Shown here: one piece after another, positions 1 through 6,892 of the stretch
How positions within the stretch are numbered: position 1 is the stretch's first letter
Layout of the letters: every line of letters starts with the position of its first letter
Assembly: GCA_964654355.1 (NCBI GenBank)
Contig: CAZZIQ010000031.1
Span: 1-12,217 of the forward strand
Length of the DNA stretch: 12,217 nt
From: CAZZIQ01 sp964654355
GTDB taxonomy: Bacteria > Pseudomonadota > Gammaproteobacteria > GCF-002020875
Direction of reading: 5' to 3'
Program-made: the position numbers and the translations under genes
The notes under the pieces: generated by a model
What the model saw: only the letters and a program-made list of their open reading frames with translations
What the model was told of the DNA's origin: nothing
The model's database searches: none

Positions 1-1997
1 TTGGCCATCAGGTTCGGCTTGGTGTTCTGAAACCACGCATGATAGAGGCCATAGCTCATGGGATGCATACCCCATACCCACGGCGCGTCTGTGCGCAACT
101 GCGCGACCATACGATCAATCACGGCCTGCCGCTCCGGCCCATTTGGCAACAACCGCATCGCCTCAAAATCGGCATCAAAGGCAGCGCTCTGGTAGTTCGA
201 GGCATTCTCCCCGCCACTCTTCATCTTGGCATTGCTACCGCGCAACAAAAATAAGAAATTCTCCGGGTCGGGATAATCCGCATTCCATCCCCACAGAAAG
301 ATCTGCGCAGTGCCATTACGCACCTTGTCTTGGAAGCGGTTGTAATCCGTATTACGAATAATGAGTTGGATACCAAGCTGGGCGAATTGTTTGCGATGCC
401 AATCAAAGCGCGCCTTGTCATCTGCACCACCGCCTGTGACATCGAGATTCAAGACCAGCGGCTGGCCGCTTTCGGCATCACGCCCTTCCGGCCAGCCGGC
501 TTCGGCAAGCAAGGCTTTCGCTTCAGCAAGACTACGCCGCTGCGGCTTGCCGTTTACCCACCGATAGACCCAGGGATTGATGCCCGCCTCGCCTTCGCGA
601 TGCCCAAACAAGCCCGGCGGAATCGGCCCTTGCGCCGGCACCCCACGTCCATTGGAAAAGATGCTGATTTGTTCTTCTTGGTTGAACGCAATAGAAATTG
701 CCTGTCGCAACTTACGCGCGCGCACTGCATCACCGCCAACGACCGGATCAAGCCAATTAAATCCCATGTAGAACAACGAAGCCGATACCGCCGTCTGTAA
801 GCGAATACCACGCTCACCCAACGCATCACTGACTTCTGCGTCACCCTCCGGACTGTATTGCACCGCCTGATCAAAGCTATCCGAACTAATGCCGGACGCG
901 TCGTAATAGCCCTGCAAAAATTTATTCCAATACGGAATGTCTTCTTTCTCCAGACGGTATTCGACTCGATCAATGAACGGTAGGCGCTTGCCCGCATCGG
1001 CAAGCAAACCTGAGGTCTGATCTACAGATTCACCCTCGCTCGGGTAATACTCGGTGTGAAACTCCGGATTACGAGTCAGCACCATGCGTCGATTCGGATT
1101 GTTCTCGATCAGTTGATAAGCACCACTGCCCAGCGGATACCAATCCAGACTGAGATTGGCCGCTTGCAGGGCCGGCTGTGCAAAGAACTGATCGGCCTCC
1201 CAAGGCAAGGGCGCAAAGAAGGGCATCGCCAGCCAATACGCGAACTGCGGATACCGCCCCTTCAAGGTAATGTGCAGGGTTGTGGCATCCAGCACCTTGA
1301 CCCCGCTTAATTCGATCTCGCGCAGATCCAACCACTCGCCCTCGCCCAGTGCCTCACGCTGCGCACGAATCGCCGCTCGCGCTTCGCGCAGACCGACAAT
1401 GTAATCCTCAAGAATGCTAAATACCGGCGAGTGCAAGTTGGGGTCGGCCAATCGACGGATCTGATAGGCATAGTCTTCCGCACGTACGCTGCGGGTTCCA
1501 TGCACATTCAAATCCAAGGGTGAGCGTAAAGCCGCAACGGTTTCCGCATCCAGGTCGTTGTAGAGGAATCCATTTTCATCTTGCGCAAACGCTGGGTGCG
1601 GGGCATAACGCACATCGTTGCGCAACTGCAAGGTATAGCGACTAAAGGCAATCTCGCTCTGCCCAGCTCCGTCTGCCACTACAGCGCCAGAGGCATCCAA
1701 GAACGTCAGTTCGGGCAGCGAGGTCAGGGTCAGCGGTTCGAGGGTATAAGGCCGTTTGAGGTAATGGTATTGCAGGGGCGGCTCGACGATCTGGGCCAAG
1801 ATGGCGTATTCATTCGAGCTGTAGGATCGCGCCGGATCGAGATGTTTCGGCCGTTGTGAGAACGATCGATAGAGCGTGTTGTCCGTCGCTTCCGACGCCG
1901 GATAGGGGCTGTTCCAAACCGCATCACACCCCGAGAGCCCCACGATCGTGAGCCAACCCAGCACAATCCAAAAGAAAAACCCAGAGAACCGGGCCAT
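1..1997 (-). CDS. ABC transporter substrate-binding lipoprotein, family 5 (oligopeptide/YejA type), 3' end outside window
   Basis: Periplasmic binding component of a peptide- or nickel-type ABC importer. An open frame of 665 codons runs from ATG at 1997-1995 to the left edge without a stop, so the C-terminus is missing. Residues 1-23 form a lipoprotein signal with lipobox LSGC (Cys24), so the mature protein should be lipid-anchored. Residue +2 is Asp. The SBP_bac_5 fold is supported by the N-terminal pattern (LYRSFSQRPKHLDPARS near residue 40), by a segment with PQGPIPPG-like character (VPAQGPIPPGLFG), and by the late family motif WGWNADYPDPENF at about 569-581. At over 665 residues it is larger than OppA/DppA-type proteins (about 540), resembling the long YejA-like group. 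It is divergent from fabI with 145 bp between the starts. Permease genes would be expected just left of the window. The substrate cannot be read from the sequence. No strong Shine-Dalgarno precedes the start, so the exact start is somewhat less certain than the family. Confidence 0.9.
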   Translation of the reverse strand, partial: MARFSGFFFWIVLGWLTIVGLSGCDAVWNSPYPASEATDNTLYRSFSQRPKHLDPARSYSSNEYAILAQIVEPPLQYHYLKRPYTLEPLTLTSLPELTFLDASGAVVADGAGQSEIAFSRYTLQLRNDVRYAPHPAFAQDENGFLYNDLDAETVAALRSPLDLNVHGTRSVRAEDYAYQIRRLADPNLHSPVFSILEDYIVGLREARAAIRAQREALGEGEWLDLREIELSGVKVLDATTLHITLKGRYPQFAYWLAMPFFAPLPWEADQFFAQPALQAANLSLDWYPLGSGAYQLIENNPNRRMVLTRNPEFHTEYYPSEGESVDQTSGLLADAGKRLPFIDRVEYRLEKEDIPYWNKFLQGYYDASGISSDSFDQAVQYSPEGDAEVSDALGERGIRLQTAVSASLFYMGFNWLDPVVGGDAVRARKLRQAISIAFNQEEQISIFSNGRGVPAQGPIPPGLFGHREGEAGINPWVYRWVNGKPQRRSLAEAKALLAEAGWPEGRDAESGQPLVLNLDVTGGGADDKARFDWHRKQFAQLGIQLIIRNTDYNRFQDKVRNGTAQIFLWGWNADYPDPENFLFLLRGSNAKMKSGGENASNYQSAAFDADFEAMRLLPNGPERQAVIDRMVAQLRTDAPWVWGMHPMSYGLYHAWFQNTKPNLMA

Positions 1998-2103
1998 GGT
2001 TCCACTGGGATGGTTACAGGTTGGTACGCCTGCCGACAAATCGGCGCTGCGGGTCGCTCTCATTGGTGTAAGATTACCGGGATTCGTCCATAACAAAAAC
2101 ACA

Positions 2104-2120
2104 TTGATTCAATCAAATCA
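2104..2120. promoter_or_regulatory. AT-rich palindrome upstream of fabI, candidate operator
   Basis: TTGATT (2104-2109) and AATCAA (2111-2116) form a perfect palindrome around a single C. A second overlapping arm AATCA (2116-2120) can pair with TGATT (2105-2109). It ends 10 bp before the fabI Shine-Dalgarno. The TTGA-N5-TCAA form resembles sites of MarR-type regulators, including the FabT boxes known from Firmicutes, but no such regulator is encoded here. The operator role is inference from position and symmetry only. I could not identify a convincing sigma-70 promoter in 1998-2142; a lone TAAGAT at 2072-2077 has no good -35 partner. Confidence 0.35.
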
Positions 2121-2142
2121 GAGTAAATCCGAGGTAGGCATC

Positions 2143-2958
2143 ATGGGTTTCATGCAGGGCAAGAAAGTCCTCATTGTTGGCGTTGCCAGCAACCGTTCAA
2201 TCGCATGGGGCGTCGCCCAAGCAATGTATCGTGAAGGCGCTGAAATCGCCCTTACGTATCAAAACGACAAACTGCAATCCCGCGTTGAGAAACTCGCGCC
2301 GGAAGTGGGCTGCACCCTCACCCTGCCCTGTGATGTCGGCACCGATGAAGAAATCCAACGCACCTTTGATGAGCTGGCAAAGCACTGGGATGGCCTCGAC
2401 GTGCTGGTCCACTCCGTAGCGTTCTCTCCCAAGGAAGAGCTGGATGGTCGCTTTGTTGACGCAACCACCCGCGATGGGTTCCGCATCGCGCATGAAATTA
2501 GCTCCTACAGCCTCACGGCGATGACCCGCATGGCCTTACCAATGATGCAAGGTCGCGCCAACGCATCGGTGCTCACCATGACCTACCTCGGCGCCGTCCG
2601 CGCGGTCCCACATTACAACGTCATGGGGCTGGCCAAAGCGAGTCTTGAGGCGAATGTACGCTACCTCACGGCAGACCTCGGTCCGCAGGGCATCCGTGTC
2701 AACGCACTCTCCGCAGGCCCCATCAAGACCCTCGCCGCGAAAGGCATCGGTGACTTCAACCTGCTTCTGGATTACTCCGAACAGAACTCGCCACTGCGCC
2801 GCAACGTCACGATCGAAGAAGTCGGCAACGCGGGCGCCTTCCTCTGCTCGGATCTTGCTTCTGGTGTAACGGGCGAGATTCTGTATGTCGATGGGGGTTA
2901 CAACATCACCGGCATGGCTACCGCAGGACTCCCGGGACATCAGCCAGGTACTGCATAA
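2143..2958 (+). CDS. fabI: Enoyl-[acyl-carrier-protein] reductase (NADH), FabI
   Basis: Catalyses the last step of each fatty-acid elongation cycle, reducing trans-2-enoyl-ACP to acyl-ACP in the cytosol. The 271-residue protein is close to E. coli FabI (262 residues) along its whole length. It shows the atypical SDR nucleotide motif GVASNRSIAWG (13-23), the CDV segment near 63-65, HSVAF (90-94), and the catalytic pattern Y148-x9-Y158-x6-K165 within YNVMGLAKASLEANVRY. SAGPIKTLAA (190-199) and the C-terminal VDGGYNI follow. The start at 2143 is chosen because GAGGT (2131-2135) lies 7 nt before it and because MGFMQGKKVL aligns with the known FabI N-terminus. The frame stays open upstream to 1948, but that would overlap the divergent lipoprotein gene and add unrelated residues. 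It appears monocistronic, flanked by a divergent gene upstream and a GC-rich hairpin downstream. Confidence 0.97.
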   Translation: MGFMQGKKVLIVGVASNRSIAWGVAQAMYREGAEIALTYQNDKLQSRVEKLAPEVGCTLTLPCDVGTDEEIQRTFDELAKHWDGLDVLVHSVAFSPKEELDGRFVDATTRDGFRIAHEISSYSLTAMTRMALPMMQGRANASVLTMTYLGAVRAVPHYNVMGLAKASLEANVRYLTADLGPQGIRVNALSAGPIKTLAAKGIGDFNLLLDYSEQNSPLRRNVTIEEVGNAGAFLCSDLASGVTGEILYVDGGYNITGMATAGLPGHQPGTA

Positions 2959-2966
2959 ACCAATTA

Positions 2967-2984
2967 AGGGCCCTTCGGGGCCCT
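2967..2984 (+). terminator. GC-rich hairpin after fabI, probable terminator
   Basis: AGGGCCC (2967-2973), loop TTCG (2974-2977) and GGGCCCT (2978-2984) give a perfect 7-bp stem closed by a stable UUCG-type loop, 8 bp after the fabI stop. The following bases (ACCTGTTT) are only weakly U-rich, so termination may be partial and could let some transcripts reach the symporter gene. Confidence 0.6.
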
Positions 2985-3090
2985 ACCTGTTTGGAATGCG
3001 CCTGCGTATTTCGACGTTCAACCCCTAATCTGTTCCTGTTGTTAAGGAGCCCACCGCACCCGCAAGTGCGTTCAACAACGAGGCTGGTGT

Positions 3091-4311
3091 ATGCCAACTG
3101 AACACGCCACTCGATTGCTCATTGCAATTGCCCTATCCGTCCTCTTCGGGGTCTATGCCGGCTGGCACTTTGGTCCCGCTGTCTCGAGCTTCGCCTGGAT
3201 GGGCACACTCTTTCTCAATGCACTCAAGATGCTCATCGTGCCCTTGATCCTCGTCGCAGTGATCAGCGGCATTACCGCCATGGGCGACATCCGCAAGCTC
3301 GGTCGCCTTGGCACCATCACCGTCGTGTACTACCTCAGCACCACAGCAATCGCAGTATTGATCGGCCTCTTCGTGGTGAACTGGATTGAACCTGGCGCGG
3401 GGCTGAACATCACACCACCAGAGCTCCCGCAACGCATCCTCGACAAACAAAACATTGGTGCGAGTGACATTCTGTTATCGCTGGTGTCGCCCAACCTATT
3501 CGAATCCATGGCCAACACCCAGCTCTTGCCCGTGATTTTGTTTGCCATCCTGTTCGCGGCGGCCGTGAGCACCCAGCCCCAGACCAATCCACCTGTGATT
3601 CAGTTCTTCGACGGCGCCAATGACGCCATGATGCGTTTGGTCACCTGGCTGATGTATCTCGCTCCGTTCGGAATCTTTGCCCTCGTTGCCAATCGCCTGG
3701 GTCAAGCCGGCGGCGGACCCGCGTTCTGGCTCGAGATCGAAGCCGTGTTTTGGCACATGGTGACGGTGATCAGTGGCCTGGCCATCCACTTCTTTGTGTT
3801 GCTGGGGATCTTGCTGTGGGTGGGCCGACGCGGCCTCGACTATCTGCGCAGCTTGGCACGCGCACTGCTGACTGCATTCGGCACCGCCAGCTCATCGGCC
3901 ACGCTGCCACTGACCTTGGAATGCATCAAAGAAAGCGGCGTCGACAAGCGCTCAACTCGCTTCGTGGTGCCACTCGGCGCCACCATCAATATGGATGGCA
4001 CCGCACTCTACGAAGCCGCGGCGGTACTCTTCATCGCCCAGGCGTATGGCATTGAACTCGACCTCGGCGCACAAGTGCTCGTGTTCATCACCGCAACACT
4101 GGCAGCGATTGGTGCCGCCGGAATCCCCGAAGCTGGCCTCGTCACCATGGTGATCGTGCTCAATGCAGTCGGCTTACCGCTGGAAGGCATAGGGCTGCTG
4201 CTGGCTGTGGATTGGCTACTGGATCGTTTCCGCACCACCATCAACGTCTGGGGTGATGCCGTCGGCGCGGCAGTCGTTGAGCGCTTTTTGCCAAAGGACA
4301 AAACCGCGTAG
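3091..4311 (+). CDS. Dicarboxylate/amino acid:cation symporter (DAACS/SLC1 family), EAAT-like, probable glutamate/aspartate uptake
   Basis: Inner-membrane secondary transporter with the full SLC1 core in 406 residues. It has N-terminal hydrophobic helices (about 8-30, 36-62, 75-97), the HP1 serine motif TASSSATLP (265-273), the TM7 motif NMDGTALYE (300-308), the HP2 stretch GAAGIPEAG (341-349), and TM8 with D374, D378, R379, R381, T382, N385 and D389. D378, R381, T382 and N385 align with the substrate-contact residues D394, R397, T398 and N401 of archaeal GltPh, which points to acidic amino acids. Two positions match animal glutamate transporters rather than GltPh: Glu308 (GltPh Gln318) and Arg379 in TM8, with Ala266 replacing the GltPh HP1 arginine (R276). 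The start is supported by GAGG (3080-3083), 7 nt upstream. The gene is convergent with ppiD, 10 bp apart, with no room for a separate terminator. Family is certain; the ions coupled are inferred. Confidence 0.93.
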   Translation: MPTEHATRLLIAIALSVLFGVYAGWHFGPAVSSFAWMGTLFLNALKMLIVPLILVAVISGITAMGDIRKLGRLGTITVVYYLSTTAIAVLIGLFVVNWIEPGAGLNITPPELPQRILDKQNIGASDILLSLVSPNLFESMANTQLLPVILFAILFAAAVSTQPQTNPPVIQFFDGANDAMMRLVTWLMYLAPFGIFALVANRLGQAGGGPAFWLEIEAVFWHMVTVISGLAIHFFVLLGILLWVGRRGLDYLRSLARALLTAFGTASSSATLPLTLECIKESGVDKRSTRFVVPLGATINMDGTALYEAAAVLFIAQAYGIELDLGAQVLVFITATLAAIGAAGIPEAGLVTMVIVLNAVGLPLEGIGLLLAVDWLLDRFRTTINVWGDAVGAAVVERFLPKDKTA

Positions 4312-4321
4312 ATCTAACTCA

Positions 4322-6214
4322 TTAGTTCAGACGCTGTGGAAAAGTTTCGATCGCAAGACCTGCGCGGAAATCGGCCAGCGCATCGCTCGCCCACTCCTCC
4401 GCGCGCGCAGTTCGTAAGGCCAGTTCAAGCTGAGTACGCGCCTGCGCATCCAACGCTTCCAACGTGCCCGGCGTAACCTGCTCAAGCGCGACTAAGAGCT
4501 GATCGCCATTGCGCAAAGCCACCCGCGCATAACGCTCTTGCTCTGCATTCATTGCAAACAGACCGGCAACCAACGCCCGATCCTCCGTATCATTGCGCAA
4601 GTAATCTTTGGCATCCGACCACGCGCAACAAACCGTGAACAGCGCTTGGTCAGAGCGCAAAGCCTCGAGCTGGGCCTCTGCCGCTTCCTTGGCGGCTTCC
4701 GCTTGCAACCGCTGTTTCACCAACGCGACCACATCATCCAACACTTCCGCCAGCGCTTGTTGTCGTGCCGGCTTATGTTCCAACACGCGCAACACCAAGA
4801 CATGATCCGGTTCCAACTCGATCAGCCCGCTATTGCGACCTTGACGCATGACTTCATCGGAAAACGCGCGCTGCACAATCTGGGGATGACGCATCATTCC
4901 TTCGCCACCCTGCGCAGTAAACCATCCGCTTTCCTGGACAGACAGGCCGGTCAGCTCCGCCGCCACAGTCAATCCATCCGGATGCTCATAAGCGGCATTT
5001 GCAAGACGATCAACGAGATCATAAAAGCGCTCTTCCGCCTGAATGCGTTGCATCTCCTTCAGCAGCGCCGGACGTTCGTCTGCAAAACTCGGTGGCTCAT
5101 CCGCACGGACCTCGACCAGCTGAATCAAATGCATACCGAATTCCGTGCGAATCGGTTGTGAGACTTCACTCGGCTGCAGGCTGAATACCGCTTGATCAAA
5201 CGCCGGCACCATCACGCCACGCTCAAAGAACCCCAAATCGCCACCTTCGGCCGCAGAGCCCGGATCCTGTGAATGTTCCTTGGCCAGCGCCGCGAAATCC
5301 GCCCCCGCCGTAACCTGCATACGCCACCCATTCAGCTGCTGTTCGGCTGCCTGCCAGGTCGCTTCATCCGCGCCGGCATCGACCGTCAATAAGATGTGCC
5401 GCGCACGTCGTTGTTCATTCGCCTGAAACGCTTGCACACGACTGTCATAAAGCGCACGCAGTTCCTCTTCAGACACGCTCTCTTCTTTCGCCAAGGCGCC
5501 CAAGGAGGCCTCAATCCATGCCACTCGAACTTCTTCCGGCTCTTGGAAGCGCGCAGCAGCGGCTGTGTATGCATCCTGAATTTGTGCGTCGCTCGGCTTC
5601 ACCTCGTCTTTCCATGCCGCAGCTGAAATACGCGAACTGCGCGCACGCCGCACCTCATCACGCAGCGCAACCGCGTCGGCCAGCATCCGCTCGCCGATCA
5701 CCGCCGAGGATTGCAGGCTGGAACGCATCAGCTGCTGCGCCATGTCTCTGCGCAGGTTTACCTCAAACTGCGCTTCCGTCATCCCCTGCTGCGCCAACAC
5801 CCGACGATAGAGATCGTTGTCGAAGCGGCCATTACGTTGCAGTTCTGGAATGTCTGCAATCGTTTGTCGCAGAAGTTCATCGCTGATCTGAAAGCCCCAA
5901 GCGCGCGCTGCGCGTGCCTCCACCTGATCTTGAATCAGATTTTCCAGCACCGCTTGTTTGATTTCGGCACGATCAAACATCTCCGGATCAAACTGCGCGC
6001 CCAAGATTTGGCGCATCCGGTTTTGTTGTTGCTTCATTACCGTACGATAGGTTGCCAAACTAATCTCCGTACCCTCCACTTCAGCCACGACAATGTCGTT
6101 ATCACTATTTTGGAAGTATGAATCCATGCCCCAAAACGCAAAGGGGATCGAGATGAGCCCCAGAATGATCCAGGCCAACCAACTTTGGGAACGATCGCGA
6201 ATGTTCTGCAACAT
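4322..6214 (-). CDS. ppiD: Periplasmic folding chaperone / peptidyl-prolyl isomerase PpiD
   Basis: PpiD is a single-pass inner-membrane chaperone at the periplasmic exit of the Sec translocon, where it receives unfolded exported proteins. This 630-residue protein matches the E. coli family length (623). It has a short cytosolic N-terminus (1-11), one membrane helix (about 12-30, ending WGM), a SurA-like chaperone segment (about 40-220), one parvulin domain (about 269-369) and a C-terminal helical region. The parvulin domain keeps His273, Asp317, Met335, Phe339 and His362, the positions that form the active site in canonical parvulins. Adjacent cysteines at 529-530 are unusual for a periplasmic protein and could form a vicinal disulfide or pair with another protein. 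It lies downstream of the tRNA genes behind their terminator, so it probably has its own promoter. The start is ATG at 6214-6212, with only a weak purine-rich ribosome site upstream. Confidence 0.94.
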   Translation of the reverse strand: MLQNIRDRSQSWLAWIILGLISIPFAFWGMDSYFQNSDNDIVVAEVEGTEISLATYRTVMKQQQNRMRQILGAQFDPEMFDRAEIKQAVLENLIQDQVEARAARAWGFQISDELLRQTIADIPELQRNGRFDNDLYRRVLAQQGMTEAQFEVNLRRDMAQQLMRSSLQSSAVIGERMLADAVALRDEVRRARSSRISAAAWKDEVKPSDAQIQDAYTAAAARFQEPEEVRVAWIEASLGALAKEESVSEEELRALYDSRVQAFQANEQRRARHILLTVDAGADEATWQAAEQQLNGWRMQVTAGADFAALAKEHSQDPGSAAEGGDLGFFERGVMVPAFDQAVFSLQPSEVSQPIRTEFGMHLIQLVEVRADEPPSFADERPALLKEMQRIQAEERFYDLVDRLANAAYEHPDGLTVAAELTGLSVQESGWFTAQGGEGMMRHPQIVQRAFSDEVMRQGRNSGLIELEPDHVLVLRVLEHKPARQQALAEVLDDVVALVKQRLQAEAAKEAAEAQLEALRSDQALFTVCCAWSDAKDYLRNDTEDRALVAGLFAMNAEQERYARVALRNGDQLLVALEQVTPGTLEALDAQARTQLELALRTARAEEWASDALADFRAGLAIETFPQRLN

Positions 6215-6240
6215 GATCTCTGTCTCGTGATTCTCTAACG

Positions 6241-6269
6241 TGTTTACTGCGCGCCTTGGCGTCAGACAA
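6241..6269 (-). promoter_or_regulatory. Candidate sigma-70 promoter for ppiD
   Basis: On the minus strand TTGTCT (6269-6264) is followed after 17 bp by TAAACA (6246-6241). The -35 matches 4 of 6 and the -10 only 3 of 6 consensus bases. It is placed between the tRNA terminator and ppiD, where a promoter is needed, and position is the main support. Confidence 0.35.
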
Positions 6270-6270
6270 T

Positions 6271-6302
6271 AAAAAAGGCGTGCCTGTTACAGCACGCCTT
6301 TT
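6271..6302 (-). terminator. Rho-independent terminator of the tRNA-Val/tRNA-Asp unit
   Basis: Arms AAAAGGCGTGC (6273-6283) and GCACGCCTTTT (6292-6302) form a perfect 11-bp stem with an 8-nt loop. Read on the minus strand, the stem ends in a run of six T (6276-6271), 5 bp beyond the tRNA-Asp CCA end. The U-run on the minus strand fits termination of the leftward tRNA transcript. Confidence 0.9.
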
Positions 6303-6307
6303 CGATA

Positions 6308-6384
6308 TGGCGGAGCGGACGGGGCTCGAACCCGCGACCCCCGGCGTGACAGGCCGGTATTCTAACCAACTGAACTACCGCTCC
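6308..6384 (-). tRNA. tRNA-Asp (anticodon GUC)
   Basis: A 77-nt cloverleaf read on the minus strand starts GGAGCGG and ends CCGCTCC-G-CCA, so the CCA is encoded. The acceptor arms GGAGCGG/CCGCTCC pair fully. The D-arm GTTCAGTTGGTTAGAAT and T-loop GGTTCGAGCCC are typical. Anticodon GTC is at 6350-6348 in the loop CTGTCAC. It is 6 bp downstream of tRNA-Val and shares its transcript and terminator. Confidence 0.97.
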
Positions 6385-6390
6385 AGGTAG

Positions 6391-6466
6391 TGGTGGGTGC
6401 TGCAGGGATCGAACCTGCGACCCTCGCCTTGTAAGGGCGATGCTCTCCCAGCTGAGCTAAGCACCC
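6391..6466 (-). tRNA. tRNA-Val (anticodon UAC)
   Basis: A 76-nt cloverleaf on the minus strand starts GGGTGCTTAGCTCAG and ends GCACCC-A-CCA with encoded CCA. Acceptor arms GGGTGC/GCACCC pair. The D-arm is GCTCAGCTGGGAGAGC and the T-arm CGCAGGTTCGATCCCTGC. Anticodon TAC is at 6433-6431 in the loop CTTACAA. It lies 58 bp downstream of the hupB stop with no clear terminator between them, so it may be co-transcribed with hupB and released by tRNA processing. Confidence 0.97.
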
Positions 6467-6469
6467 GAG

Positions 6470-6491
6470 GCAAAGTGCATCTGCACTTTGC
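6470..6491 (-). repeat. Perfect inverted repeat between hupB and tRNA-Val
   Basis: GCAAAGTGCA (6470-6479) and TGCACTTTGC (6482-6491) are perfect 10-bp arms separated by 2 nt, so the folded RNA would have about 8 bp and a small loop. It lies 3 bp before the mature 5' end of tRNA-Val and 33 bp after the hupB stop. No T-run follows on the minus strand, so it is not a standard terminator. Plausible roles are a 3' stabiliser of hupB mRNA or a structure presenting the tRNA leader to a processing enzyme. Confidence 0.7.
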
Positions 6492-6524
6492 GGGAGCAGC
6501 AGTCCGCCCCCCCTCGAAGGCGCG

Positions 6525-6797
6525 CTAGTTTAGGGCATCCTTCAGGCTTTTGCCAGCCTTAAACGCGGCACTTTTTGAGGCCTTGATCTGGATGGTTTCA
6601 CCCGTCTTCGGGTTACGGCCGGTGCGTGCGGCACGGCTGCTGACCTGGAAGGTACCGAAGCCGGTTAGCGCCACCTTGTCACCTGCTTTCAATGCATCGG
6701 TTACCGCATCGGTCATCGCATCCAGTGCGCGCTGCGCAGAAGATTTCGAGATGTCAGCAGCATCTGCGATACGATCAATCAGGTCTTGCTTATTCAT
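6525..6797 (-). CDS. hupB: DNA-binding protein HU-beta
   Basis: Small nucleoid protein that binds and bends DNA as a dimer with little sequence preference. The 90-residue length and the whole sequence fit the family: N-terminal helices MNKQDLIDRIADAADISKS, the segment KVALTGFGTFQV (about 41-52), the DNA-embracing arm RAARTGRNPKTGETIQI with the conserved Arg-Asn-Pro at about 60-62, and a basic C-terminal helix. Position between lon and ppiD identifies it as hupB rather than hupA. The start at 6797 is preceded by AAGGAG, with 8 nt between GGAG and the ATG. An out-of-frame ATG sits four bases upstream (ATGAATG at 6801-6795), but only the second gives the HU reading frame. It has its own promoter and lies downstream of a lon terminator. 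Confidence 0.97.
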   Translation of the reverse strand: MNKQDLIDRIADAADISKSSAQRALDAMTDAVTDALKAGDKVALTGFGTFQVSSRAARTGRNPKTGETIQIKASKSAAFKAGKSLKDALN

Positions 6798-6892
6798 TCA
6801 TTCTTCTCCTTGGTGACGTGCCCTGCACGCAGTTTGTTTGCATCAGGCAAGACGCCTAATGCATTGCAACTTATTGTGTGATTGCGCGAGTG

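Noticed and set aside
554..1003. 149-codon minus-strand open frame within the binding-protein gene
   Set aside because: It is an out-of-frame shadow; the binding-protein frame is continuous through the region with family-typical sequence.
2032..2045. Short hairpin GCCGA-CAAA-TCGGC between the divergent genes
   Set aside because: A 5-bp stem without a T-run or conserved context is too weak to call a terminator or operator.
1948..2142. N-terminal extension of FabI by 65 residues
   Set aside because: The frame is open, but the added residues do not resemble FabI, the stretch overlaps the start of the divergent lipoprotein gene, and 2143 has a strong ribosome site.
2412..2421. Ala93 in FabI where E. 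coli has Gly93, a triclosan-resistance position
   Set aside because: Alanine is the natural residue in other sensitive FabI proteins such as that of Staphylococcus aureus, and the other contacts (Met161, Phe205) are conserved, so resistance cannot be inferred.
4312..4321. Bidirectional terminator between the symporter and ppiD
   Set aside because: The gap is 10 bp and the only pairing (AACT/AGTT) is four weak base pairs, so no terminator can be claimed.
4538..5161. 207-codon open frame antisense to ppiD
   Set aside because: It has no ribosome site or recognisable motifs and lies fully inside a clear ppiD reading frame; it is a by-product of GC-biased codon use.
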